A stretch of 17,076 nucleotides of DNA from UBA10003 sp964365025 (GCA_964365025.1 CAYIOJ010000019.1:1-17076), one strand, 5' to 3'. Positions 1-6,461 are shown, numbered from the stretch's first letter. Numbers and translations: made by a program. Notes: generated by a model not told the origin, from the letters alone.

Positions 1-25
1 AGTCGGAGGAGGACCTTTACTCTCT

Positions 26-65
26 CTAGTTAGGCCGCCGTGAAGAGGCGGCAAGAGATAACTAG
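26..65. other. Nested hairpin at the end of an upstream unit
   Basis: CTAGTTA (26-32) pairs with TAACTAG (59-65). Inside it GCCGCC (34-39) pairs with GGCGGC (47-52) around a 7-nt loop. The structure sits just before a terminator, so it may be the 3' part of an untranslated RNA or the 3' UTR of a gene left of the window. One frame ends in SEEDLYSL and a TAG at 27-29, which could be the last codons of such a gene, but too little is visible to say. Confidence 0.4.
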
Positions 66-78
66 GAGGCGGGATTAA

Positions 79-115
79 GGCGCTGTTTCATGAACGAGAC
101 GGCGCCAATTTTTTT
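79..115 (+). terminator. Rho-independent terminator before miaB
   Basis: GGCGC (79-83) pairs with GCGCC (102-106), continued by GTTTC (85-89) against GAGAC (96-100) with a 6-nt loop. AA and seven T follow. It ends the transcription unit to the left. The T-run also carries part of the miaB -35 region, so the units are packed closely. Confidence 0.8.
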
Positions 116-143
116 GCTTTTTCCCGGTGGGTGTGGATATAAT
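114..143 (+). promoter_or_regulatory. miaB promoter
   Basis: TTGCTT (114-119), an 18-bp spacer and a perfect TATAAT (138-143). The -10 box ends 11 nt before the miaB ATG, so the predicted transcript start leaves only about 5 nt of leader and no room for a Shine-Dalgarno site. Confidence 0.7.
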
Positions 144-154
144 GTAACAACTGT

Positions 155-1531
155 ATGTTTAAATTTTTCATTATTACTTTTGGCTGTCAGATGAATAAAT
201 CTGATTCCGAGCGAATTGCTGGATTATTGACATCGCTCGGCGGAGCAGAAGCCAATGGGCAGGATATGGCCGATCTGGTGATTTTTAATACCTGCTCGGT
301 ACGGCAGAGCGCGGAAAATCGGGTGTTCGGTCAACTCCACAATCTGGCGCAATTGAAAAAAACGCGTCCGGAAATGTTAGTTTGTGTTACCGGTTGTATG
401 CCCGGCCGCGACCAAAGCGGAGATTTGCGCGCCAAGCTCTTTGGAGTGGATTTATTTTTTCCCATTATTGATTTGCCCCAATTACCAGTGCTGCTTAAAG
501 AAAAAGGACTGCTCAAAGAAGCGTTGCCGGCCAGCCAAGGAATTTATTGGTCAATCGCTCCGCATTATCACAATGATTGGCAGGCCTTTGTGCCAATTCA
601 GATCGGTTGTAATAATTTTTGTACTTATTGCATTGTGCCTTACGCGCGCGGCCGTGAAACCAATCGGCCGGTGGCGGATATTTTGAGTGAGGTTCGTTAT
701 TTGGCCAACCGCGGATTTTTGGAAATTCAACTTTTGGGGCAGGTGGTGAATAATTACCAAGCGCCCGATACGGAGAATTTTTCCCAAAATAATCCTTACA
801 TAAAAGGAGACAGATCCTTCGCTTCGCTCAGGATGACTTCGCTGAGGCGAAGTCACTTTGCCGCTTTGCTTTGGGAAATCAATCAAATTGACGGCATCAA
901 TCGCGTTCAGTTTGTGTCAGTTGATCCGCAATATATGAATGATGAAGTGATTGAGGCGTTGGCATTGCCGAAGATTATGAATTATTTACACTTGGCTGTG
1001 CAATCCGGAAGCAACGCGATTTTATCAAAGATGAATCGTAAATACACAGTGGAAAAATTTTTGAAAGTGGTGGAAAAAATCAGAAAAGTACGGCCGGCCA
1101 TCGCTCTGGGCACGGATATTATCGTGGGGTTTCCGGGCGAGACGGAAGAAGATTTTCAGAAAACAGTGGAATTGTATAAGTTGGCGGATTTTGACATAGC
1201 ATACCTGGCGCAGTATTCTCCTCGGCCCGGCACAGCCGCGGCTCTTTGGGCAGATGATGTGTCTCATTTGGAAAAAGAGCGGCGTTGGCGGGTGTTGCAA
1301 AATTTAATGGAAGAAATTGTATTGCGAAAAAATCAAAAATACGCGGGTCAAGTAGTGGAAGTTTTGGTTGAGCGATGCGTGGATACTGATAAAAATAACT
1401 ATGCCGGCAATTCACGGGAGTATAAGTTGGTGGAGTTTGAAAGCGGCGTGGACTTGATCGGTAAAATTGTAAAAGTAAGAGTGAATAAAGCGGAAATGTG
1501 GCGGTTGGTGGGTGAAATAGGCATAAGTTGA
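155..1531 (+). CDS. miaB: tRNA-2-methylthio-N6-dimethylallyladenosine synthase MiaB
   Basis: Radical-SAM methylthiotransferase that adds a methylthio group to C2 of i6A37 in tRNAs reading UNN codons, the step after MiaA, which lies 2.5 kb downstream. The N-terminal UPF0004 domain has its three cluster cysteines (C11, C47, C81). The radical-SAM motif CNNFCTYC supplies C152, C156 and C159. The motifs SGSNAILSKMNRKYT and TDIIVGFPGETEEDF follow, and the last ~65 residues form a TRAM RNA-binding domain. Length is 458 aa, slightly above the usual ~440. The excess lies between LLGQVVNNY and HFAALL, where a family member has about 10 residues and this one about 30; part of that is encoded by a repeat element (812-854). 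The TGA stop lies inside the -35 box of the next promoter. The radical-SAM motif separates it from unrelated families, and MiaB is preferred over the MtaB or RimO paralogues by overall sequence. Confidence 0.93.
   Translation: MFKFFIITFGCQMNKSDSERIAGLLTSLGGAEANGQDMADLVIFNTCSVRQSAENRVFGQLHNLAQLKKTRPEMLVCVTGCMPGRDQSGDLRAKLFGVDLFFPIIDLPQLPVLLKEKGLLKEALPASQGIYWSIAPHYHNDWQAFVPIQIGCNNFCTYCIVPYARGRETNRPVADILSEVRYLANRGFLEIQLLGQVVNNYQAPDTENFSQNNPYIKGDRSFASLRMTSLRRSHFAALLWEINQIDGINRVQFVSVDPQYMNDEVIEALALPKIMNYLHLAVQSGSNAILSKMNRKYTVEKFLKVVEKIRKVRPAIALGTDIIVGFPGETEEDFQKTVELYKLADFDIAYLAQYSPRPGTAAALWADDVSHLEKERRWRVLQNLMEEIVLRKNQKYAGQVVEVLVERCVDTDKNNYAGNSREYKLVEFESGVDLIGKIVKVRVNKAEMWRLVGEIGIS
812..854 (+). 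repeat. Palindromic repeat inserted in frame in miaB
   Basis: A 26-nt unit (812-837) begins AGATCCT and ends AGGATGAC. A second palindrome overlaps it: GACTTCGC (835-842) pairs with GCGAAGTC (847-854) around TGAG. The element encodes roughly residues 220-234 of MiaB (RSFASLRMTSLRRSH), which do not resemble MiaB. The same 26-nt frame, with a different middle, occurs in reverse at 17050-17075. Confidence 0.7.
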
Positions 1532-1556
1532 CAAGATTTAGTGATTGTGGTATAAA
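1528..1556 (+). promoter_or_regulatory. Promoter of the unknown 344-aa gene
   Basis: TTGACA (1528-1533), a 17-bp spacer and TATAAA (1551-1556), with TGG before the -10 as an extended -10. The -35 overlaps the TGA stop of miaB (1529-1531). Predicted start is near 1563, giving an unusually long leader of about 155 nt. Confidence 0.8.
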
Positions 1557-1593
1557 ATAAAGTCAGTTGTTCTTTGATTTAACTAAACATAAA

Positions 1594-1709
1594 ACAATAA
1601 GGAGAAAAAGATGTTGGAAGTATAATCTGTCGCTATCTTTTTCTCCTTATTGTAGGGAGGATCCCTAGCCACGGGTAGTGGCATGTGCTTTTGGGCTTTT
1701 AGTCCAAGG
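1594..1709 (+). promoter_or_regulatory. Structured mRNA leader: four consecutive hairpins
   Basis: Hairpin 1 is a perfect 19-bp stem, 1594-1612 with 1635-1653, and a 22-nt loop. Hairpin 2 is TAGGGA (1653-1658) with TCCCTA (1662-1667). Hairpin 3 is GCCAC (1668-1672) with GTGGC (1678-1682). Hairpin 4 pairs TTTTGG (1689-1694) with CCAAGG (1704-1709), using two G-U pairs, and would hide the AAGGAG ribosome site of the downstream gene. The hairpins follow one another with almost no spacer. This arrangement suggests a cis-acting RNA, though I cannot match it to a known riboswitch class. A transposable-element remnant is an alternative for the 19-bp inverted repeat. Confidence 0.55.
1611..1625 (+). 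CDS. Possible four-codon upstream ORF (MLEV)
   Basis: ATG TTG GAA GTA TAA is preceded by a full AAGGAG (1599-1604) at 6-nt spacing, one of the best ribosome sites in the window. Both the site and the ATG lie in the 5' arm of the 19-bp hairpin, so ribosome loading and hairpin folding would exclude each other. It may be a regulatory upstream ORF or only a by-product of a purine-rich stem. Confidence 0.35.
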   Translation: MLEV

Positions 1710-1718
1710 AGTAAGAAG

Positions 1719-2753
1719 ATGAGAACCTTGACCAGAAAAGAAGTGTCTATCCTAGTGGAATTGTTGGGTGGTGATGAGGCGGCGAGGTTGATGGTTGGCA
1801 AGGCGCGCCTGCCGGCTGGCTGGATACACCCGAAGTATCCCGAACTATCTGGCGGTCAGGTGGAGGCCTTTCTCAACATCGCTCTTGCCAATGTTGGTAT
1901 TGAGCGTTTGCCGGAGATAATGGCTGGACATTGGTTGCCGAAGTGGGAGGAGGTAATTCAGCTCCTCGTGGATCAACGCGGCCGATGCATTTCAGAAGGA
2001 TTGCGAAATAGTGTGGTTGATGATAACGGCAATTTCCACCAAAGCCAGCCAACACTGGACACGGCTAGCATTACCGCACTTCTAGCTCGACACCGTGAAT
2101 TCTGCCCATTCCCTGGCGTGGTATTTCCAACGACCAGCGAGGTGGAAGAGCGATATCATTCCATTCTGGGTTGGTTGAATTTGCAGAAGAACGAAATGAA
2201 TGGGGTGAAGAATCTTCTCAATGCTCCCCATTTCCTGGGTGTTCTGCCTCAGATTCCGGCTGGCGATCACGGCGCGATTTTGAAGTCACTCGTGGAAGCA
2301 GCCGGTCGGTCTTACACGAATTATTTCTCTGGTCGGCAGTTTTTCAACAATCTGCGTGGTGATCTTGTCGGCAAAGTAGAAGTCGTCGATAGCACTCGCT
2401 ATCACAAGCTCATCAGAGCGGTAACCGAAGGATCTGTTGTTTATGTGAGTTTCCGCGCTTGTCTTCAGGGATTTTCCATTCCGGCTGACCGCGAGCAAGA
2501 GGCCAGGATGCCCAGCCGTTTCATTCTTTCCGGCGGTTGGGACACGGCCGCGGATATAATCGGTTATCCCGAAATTTTAGCCCGTGATTTCAACACTCCT
2601 GGGCTGGACTGTGCGGCAAACTTTTGGGGCTCCGCCGATTATTCATTGTACTTCAAGGCGGATGACAGTGACCTCGACTTCTGCCACAGGGATCTCCGTG
2701 CCGATGGCAGCTATTCTGGTGGCCTGCTCCTTCTCGGGCCTGCCTGCCGGTAG
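1719..2753 (+). CDS. Conserved-looking protein of unknown function, 344 aa
   Basis: I do not recognise this protein. The frame is open from 1683, but the start at 1719 is preferred because AAGGAG (1706-1711) lies 7 nt before it; the protein then begins MRTLTRKEVSILVELLGG. It appears soluble, with no signal peptide, membrane segment or known catalytic motif. Visible features are an N-terminal helical part with LPAGWIHPKYPELSGGQ, a middle section with HFLGVLPQIPAGDHG, and an aromatic, acidic C-terminal part with WGSADYSLYFKADDSDLDFC. Its DNA is more GC-rich and uses CTC, GCC and GGC more than its AT-rich neighbours, which may mean a separate origin. The last codons (GPACR and the TAG) come from a palindromic repeat, so the natural C-terminus may be altered. 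It has its own strong promoter, a structured leader and a terminator at 2844. Confidence 0.7.
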   Translation: MRTLTRKEVSILVELLGGDEAARLMVGKARLPAGWIHPKYPELSGGQVEAFLNIALANVGIERLPEIMAGHWLPKWEEVIQLLVDQRGRCISEGLRNSVVDDNGNFHQSQPTLDTASITALLARHREFCPFPGVVFPTTSEVEERYHSILGWLNLQKNEMNGVKNLLNAPHFLGVLPQIPAGDHGAILKSLVEAAGRSYTNYFSGRQFFNNLRGDLVGKVEVVDSTRYHKLIRAVTEGSVVYVSFRACLQGFSIPADREQEARMPSRFILSGGWDTAADIIGYPEILARDFNTPGLDCAANFWGSADYSLYFKADDSDLDFCHRDLRADGSYSGGLLLLGPACR

Positions 2754-2758
2754 GCAGG
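2739..2758. repeat. CCTGCC palindromic repeat over a gene end
   Basis: CCTGCCT (2739-2745) and AGGCAGG (2752-2758) surround GCCGGT, a palindrome imperfect at one pair. It supplies the stop codon and last residues of the preceding gene. The perfect form of the same element lies at 5051-5072. Confidence 0.75.
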
Positions 2759-2843
2759 TAGTGCGGTATTTGGACTTTGGGATTTGTATTTTGGATCCAG
2801 GACTTTGGTCTTTGATTCAAAATCTATTCCAGAGTAAGTTCGC

Positions 2844-2875
2844 AGGCGCGTGGCAGCAATGTCCGCGCCTTTTTT
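2844..2875 (+). terminator. Rho-independent terminator, copy 1
   Basis: GGCGCG (2845-2850) pairs with CGCGCC (2864-2869), with GGCA against TGTC extending the stem inside, then six T. It ends the 1719-2753 unit. It is nearly identical to the terminator at 4005-4036. The rest of the 2754-2999 gap holds AT-rich sequence with no gene I can support, plus an isolated extended -10 look-alike (TGGTATACT, 2890-2898). Confidence 0.85.
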
Positions 2876-2954
2876 ATTTTTCAAAATTTTGGTATACTTG
2901 GCTGAAAATAGGAGCATATTTGGCAAATTAAAAGTTAATTAGCCCTAAATTTGG

Positions 2955-2991
2955 TTGACAGTTGACAGTTTACTGTCAACTGTATTATAAT
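2955..2991 (+). promoter_or_regulatory. Promoter of the HTH-PRTase regulator
   Basis: Two overlapping -35 choices exist, TTGACA at 2955-2960 and at 2962-2967. The second lies 18 bp from a perfect TATAAT (2986-2991). The ATG at 3000 is 8 nt after the -10, so the mRNA is predicted to be leaderless. Confidence 0.8.
2958..2983. promoter_or_regulatory. 26-bp palindromic operator over its own promoter
   Basis: ACAGTTGACAGT (2958-2969) and ACTGTCAACTGT (2972-2983) are a perfect 12-bp inverted repeat around TT. It covers the -35 box and most of the spacer, where a bound dimer would block RNA polymerase. The next gene encodes a winged-helix regulator, so autorepression is the simplest reading. I noticed no second copy in the window. 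Confidence 0.75.
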
Positions 2992-2999
2992 GTGTTTAT

Positions 3000-3977
3000 A
3001 TGAAAGTGAATTCTAAAGATAGGATAATTGAATATATCCAACATAAAGGAGATGTCAGCGCGGGGGAGCTGGCGGATTATTTGGGCATTTCTCGGCAAGC
3101 GCTTTATAAACAATTGAAAAAATTGATGACACTCGGGCAAATTTATAAAATTGGCAAACCGCCAAAGGTTTTTTATTTGATAAAAAAAGAAATGCCAGAG
3201 TCGTCGGGTTTCGCGATTGATAAAAATTTAAAAAGGATTATTGATGAAAATTTTTTGCTTATTACCCCGGAAGGTGAGAGAAAAAGCGGCCTTGATGGTT
3301 TCATCCATTGGTGCGAAAAAAATAATCAGCCTGTCGCGAAAACCGCCGTTGAATACGCGGCAACTTTGAAGAAATACGAAAAATTTAAAAAAAACGGATT
3401 GATTGATGGAATGAAAAAAATGAAAAATACTTTTCAGGAAGTGTATTTGGACGCTTTGTTCTATGTTGATTTCTACAGCATTGAGCGGTTTGGCAAGACA
3501 AAATTAGGCCAGCTTTTGCTGTATGCCAAGCAGAGCCAAAATAAAAAAATAATAAATGAATTAACGGAAATTGTTCGACCGATGGCCATCGTTCTGATGA
3601 AGAAATACAAAATTGACGGCGTTGGATTTGTTTCCCCAACAGTCAAAAGAGAAGTCCAGTTAATCAAGGAGCTTGAGAAAAAAATGGCATTCTCATTGCC
3701 GTCAATAAAAATTACCAAAATTAAAACCGAAATCGCGGTTCCGCAAAAAACGCTTAGTAAATTGAATGATAGAATAGAAAACGCGAAAACGACTTTTGTT
3801 GTTGAAGGTTCGGCTATCTATAACAATATTTTATTGATTGACGACGCTTTGGGTTCCGGCGCCACACTGAATGAGATTGCTGCTCAGATTAGGCGTAAAG
3901 GTCTGTGTCGCAGGAAGATTATTGGATTGGCAATCACCGGTAGCTTTAAGGGGTTTGATGTGATAAGTGAAGTTTAA
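3000..3977 (+). CDS. HTH transcriptional regulator with phosphoribosyltransferase-like domain
   Basis: 325-aa protein. Residues ~5-60 form a DeoR/ArsR-type winged helix (GELADYLGISRQALYKQLKKL). The middle is a charged helical linker. Residues ~190-325 resemble a ComF-like or type I phosphoribosyltransferase fold: VGFVSPTVKREVQ, QKTLSKLNDRIENAK and the PRPP-loop motif ILLIDDALGSGAT (~278-290). HTH plus PRTase is the design of Bacillus PurR and archaeal GfcR, where the PRTase domain senses PRPP or a nucleotide rather than catalysing. A similar sensor role is inferred here. It starts at or next to its predicted transcript start, and a 26-bp palindrome covers its promoter. The pyr operon begins 8 kb away and shows no obvious copy of this palindrome, so a direct link to pyrimidine control is not shown. 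DNA-processing ComF function is a weaker alternative because of the HTH. Confidence 0.75.
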   Translation: MKVNSKDRIIEYIQHKGDVSAGELADYLGISRQALYKQLKKLMTLGQIYKIGKPPKVFYLIKKEMPESSGFAIDKNLKRIIDENFLLITPEGERKSGLDGFIHWCEKNNQPVAKTAVEYAATLKKYEKFKKNGLIDGMKKMKNTFQEVYLDALFYVDFYSIERFGKTKLGQLLLYAKQSQNKKIINELTEIVRPMAIVLMKKYKIDGVGFVSPTVKREVQLIKELEKKMAFSLPSIKITKIKTEIAVPQKTLSKLNDRIENAKTTFVVEGSAIYNNILLIDDALGSGATLNEIAAQIRRKGLCRRKIIGLAITGSFKGFDVISEV

Positions 3978-4004
3978 GCCGGATTTTGCTAATAGCCGTT
4001 TCAC

Positions 4005-4036
4005 AGGCGCGTGACAATCATGTCCGCGCCTTTTTT
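4005..4036 (+). terminator. Rho-independent terminator, copy 2
   Basis: GGCGCG (4006-4011) pairs with CGCGCC (4025-4030), with GACA against TGTC inside, then six T. It ends the regulator gene. The T-run passes directly into the TTGACA of the miaA promoter. It differs from copy 1 mainly in the loop and is otherwise the same, including the TTATT after the stem. Confidence 0.87.
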
Positions 4037-4037
4037 A

Positions 4038-4066
4038 TTGACAACTTAAATTAGCTTGGGTATGAT
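4038..4066 (+). promoter_or_regulatory. miaA promoter
   Basis: TTGACA (4038-4043), exactly 17 bp, then TATGAT (4061-4066). The miaA ATG is 12 nt after the -10, so the leader is about 6 nt with no Shine-Dalgarno site. Confidence 0.82.
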
Positions 4067-4078
4067 GTTAATCCGCCT

Positions 4079-5026
4079 ATGTCTGAACAACAGGCAGAAA
4101 AACTATCCAAATTAGTCGTCATTTTAGGTCCAACCGCTTCCGGTAAGACCGATTTTAGCATTGAATTGGCCAAAAGATTCAACGGCGAAATTATCAATGC
4201 CGATTCGCGCCAGATTTACAAGAAAATGAATATCGGCACGGCCAAGGTGCGCGGGGCGTGGCAAAAAAATAAAGAAACCAACGAGAAGGTTTTTGTTTAT
4301 GAAAATATCCCCCATTATTTGGTGGATTTTATTGACCCGGGAGATGATTTCAGTTTGGCGCAGTTTAAGGATTTGGTTGTCGCGCGCGCCAGAGAAATTA
4401 TCAGTCGAGGCAAACTGCCTTTGCTAGTCGGTGGGACCGGTTTGTACATTCAGGCCGTGGTGGATAATTTGCTGATTCCGGCCGTGCCGCCAAACAAAAA
4501 ATTGCGCAAATCTTTGGAAGAAAAAACTAATTTGGAGCTGGTGGAATTATTGGCCAAACTGGATCCGCTGGCCGTGCGTACGATTGATGTGGAAAATAAG
4601 CGTCGGCTGATTAGGGCGCTGGAGGTGTGCATTTGGACTGGCAAGACTTTTTCCGGCCAACAGAACAAAGGCGAGCCGTTGTTTGAATGTTTGCAAATCG
4701 GTTTGAGCGTTCCGCGCGATGAATTAAATAATCGCATTGCCGAACGCGCGGAAAAGATGATGGAGCGCGGGCTGTTGGAAGAAGTGCGGGCTTTGGTAAA
4801 ACAGCGTTATGGCTGGAATTTGCCATCAATGAGCGGCACCGGTTACAAACAATTTGCCAATTATTTTCAAAAAAAAATTTCTTTGGAAGAAGCGGTGGAA
4901 TTATTAAAGCGCGACACCCGGCGTTATGCTAGGCGTCAGATGACTTGGTTTAAGCGAGATATAAAAATCAAGTGGGTGAGCAATGTTGAAGACGCGGCAA
5001 GATTAATAACAGAGTTTTTAAAATAA
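4079..5026 (+). CDS. miaA: tRNA dimethylallyltransferase MiaA
   Basis: Transfers a dimethylallyl group from DMAPP to N6 of A37 in tRNAs reading UNN codons, making the substrate of MiaB, which is encoded upstream in the same window. The P-loop-like GPTASGKT (17-24) binds the pyrophosphate. NADSRQIYKKMNIGTAK (~40-56), HYLVDFIDPGDDFSLAQF and LLVGGTGLYIQAVVDN are family motifs. The C-terminal SGTGYKQF and RRYARRQMTWFKRD complete the tRNA-binding part. Length is 315 aa, normal for the family. It has its own promoter after a terminator, so it is probably a single-gene unit, convergent with the pyr operon. A repeat element touches its stop codon and may serve as terminator. Confidence 0.95.
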   Translation: MSEQQAEKLSKLVVILGPTASGKTDFSIELAKRFNGEIINADSRQIYKKMNIGTAKVRGAWQKNKETNEKVFVYENIPHYLVDFIDPGDDFSLAQFKDLVVARAREIISRGKLPLLVGGTGLYIQAVVDNLLIPAVPPNKKLRKSLEEKTNLELVELLAKLDPLAVRTIDVENKRRLIRALEVCIWTGKTFSGQQNKGEPLFECLQIGLSVPRDELNNRIAERAEKMMERGLLEEVRALVKQRYGWNLPSMSGTGYKQFANYFQKKISLEEAVELLKRDTRRYARRQMTWFKRDIKIKWVSNVEDAARLITEFLK

Positions 5027-5079
5027 GATTGCCACGACCCTTCGGGTCTCGCCTGCCTGCCGGCAGGCAGGCAATGACA
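5027..5079. repeat. Nested palindromic repeat between convergent units
   Basis: The element begins next to the miaA stop with GATTGCCACG, contains GACCC-TTC-GGGTC (5036-5048) and ends GCAATGACA. Inside it lies a perfect 22-bp palindrome at 5051-5072 (GCCTGCCTGCC and its complement). ATTGCC (5028-5033) pairs with GGCAAT (5070-5075), so the whole folds as one large hairpin. Five T follow on the + strand, so it may terminate miaA and perhaps also the pyr operon from the other side. Confidence 0.75.
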
Positions 5080-5097
5080 TTTTTCTATGGTCTTAAA

Positions 5098-5859
5098 TTA
5101 ACGATGTAGATAGGATGACCAGCTGGCGGAGCGATATTTTTTTGCCTCAACAATAGGATCTTGCGCCGCGCAGATTCCTCGTCCGACAATAATAATGTCG
5201 GATTTTTGTTTGCCAATAACATTGGCCGGGGTATTGTATTGTTGGCCCAGCAAATCCGTTGCCTTGGCTAATTGCACGCCCGGAGTGAAATTGATAAAAC
5301 ACGGTTCATCAATCAATTGACGCGTGGCGATAAATCCTATAACAAAATCTTTGTTTTCCCAAGCCATTTGCACAGTTTTTTGCGTGTATTCGCCTTGCGC
5401 CAAAGTCCCTTGGGAGCTCATTTCCGCGAGCAAAAGCAGGCCACGATTTTTGGGCAGGCCAATTTCTTTTAATCCCTGAATAATTCCCGGCCCGGGCACG
5501 GTATGGGCATTGGTGAGATGCGCCCAATCGGCAATATGATAAATTCCGCCTTGATATTGTTCTTTGACAGTGTTGCCAATGTCGGCGAATTTGCGATCTT
5601 CAAAAATCAGAAAATTATGTTTTTCCGCCAACCGTTGAAGTTCGGTAACCAGTTCTGTGTCAAAATCTTCAATAATGTCAATGTGGGTTTTTAAAACACA
5701 AATTTGCGGCCCGAGCTCGGAAGCGATTTGCAAAAGTTCTTTTTTAGTTGTCACATCAGCCGCTAGCGCTAGATTGGTTTGTTTGTCATCCATCAGTTGA
5801 AGCAGTTGTTTGGCTGCGGGGTTGACGCAAAGTTTGGCGCGTTCTGAATAGGCGAGCAT
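5098..5859 (-). CDS. pyrF: Orotidine 5'-phosphate decarboxylase, eukaryote-like form
   Basis: Last step of UMP synthesis: decarboxylates OMP. 253 aa. The catalytic Asp-Lys-Asp set lies in FEDRKFADIGNTVKEQY, and the phosphate-binding end is IIIVGRGI. LKTHIDII, HVVPG-like HTVPGPGIIQGLKE, LLLLAEMSSQGTL and TPGVQL continue the family pattern. The wording is close to the decarboxylase half of animal UMP synthase as I remember it, and less like the short ~230-aa form common in bacteria. It is the last gene of the operon; its ATG follows the pyrE stop with one base between (TAATATG), so translation is probably coupled. The order pyrE-pyrF matches the domain order in UMP synthase. Confidence 0.93.
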   Translation of the reverse strand: MLAYSERAKLCVNPAAKQLLQLMDDKQTNLALAADVTTKKELLQIASELGPQICVLKTHIDIIEDFDTELVTELQRLAEKHNFLIFEDRKFADIGNTVKEQYQGGIYHIADWAHLTNAHTVPGPGIIQGLKEIGLPKNRGLLLLAEMSSQGTLAQGEYTQKTVQMAWENKDFVIGFIATRQLIDEPCFINFTPGVQLAKATDLLGQQYNTPANVIGKQKSDIIIVGRGICAAQDPIVEAKKYRSASWSSYLHR

Positions 5860-5860
5860 A

Positions 5861-6457
5861 TTAAGTTTGATTATTAACTATAAATTTTTTTACTTTTGCC
5901 GCTTGGGCATCATCAAGATTGCCGACTTTTTGCAAAATCTCAATCATTTCCGTGATAGTGAATACCGCGTGTAAATTATATCCTTTTTCCATCAGATGCT
6001 TTTTTCCGCCTTGCTCGCGGTCAATTAAGACAACCACATCATTCACTTTCAGCCCTTCTTTTTCTAATGGCTCAATGGTTTCAAAAACACTGGAGCCGCT
6101 GGTGACTAAATCCTCCACCACGAGCACTTTCTGCCCGGGCGTGAATGCGCCTTCAATGGCTTTTTTTGTGCCGTAATCTTTTATTTCTTTGCGGCGCATA
6201 ATCATGGGAATGTTGTGTTCCAATGAAATGGCAGTAGCAATCGGAAGCGCGGTATAGGGCACGCCGCAGACAAGGTCAAATTGAAGTTGAGCGACTTTTT
6301 CCCACATGGCCGCGGCTACCATTTTGAGAATGGCCGGGTAAGAAATAATAACGCGCAGATCAATGTAGATGGGGGACATGATGCCGCTTTTTAATTTGAA
6401 CTCGCCAAATTTGACGGCATTGATATCAAAAAGTTTGAGGATGAGGTCGGTTGACAT
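5861..6457 (-). CDS. pyrE: Orotate phosphoribosyltransferase, eukaryote-like form
   Basis: Joins orotate and PRPP to make OMP. The frame is open to 6523, but the start at 6457 (MSTDLILKLFDINAVKFGEF) is chosen because it follows the pyrK stop by 4 nt and fits the family's N-terminus; this gives 198 aa. KSGIMSPIYIDLR, CGVPYTALPIAT, RRKEIKDYGTK (catalytic loop) and the PRPP motif VLVVEDLVTSGSS are all present. As with pyrF, the sequence recalls the first half of animal UMP synthase. No linker to PyrF remains: it ends FIVNNQT and pyrF begins at once. Confidence 0.94.
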   Translation of the reverse strand: MSTDLILKLFDINAVKFGEFKLKSGIMSPIYIDLRVIISYPAILKMVAAAMWEKVAQLQFDLVCGVPYTALPIATAISLEHNIPMIMRRKEIKDYGTKKAIEGAFTPGQKVLVVEDLVTSGSSVFETIEPLEKEGLKVNDVVVLIDREQGGKKHLMEKGYNLHAVFTITEMIEILQKVGNLDDAQAAKVKKFIVNNQT

Positions 6458-6461
6458 ATTT

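Noticed and set aside
1594..1653. 19-bp inverted repeat as a transcription terminator
   Set aside because: No T-run follows the stem on the + strand, and it lies between a strong promoter and its gene.
2584..2931. 115-codon open frame overlapping the end of the 344-aa gene
   Set aside because: It runs over repeat, AT-rich sequence and the terminator, and its peptide (with GLPAGRQV) is the usual by-product of the CCTGCC palindrome.
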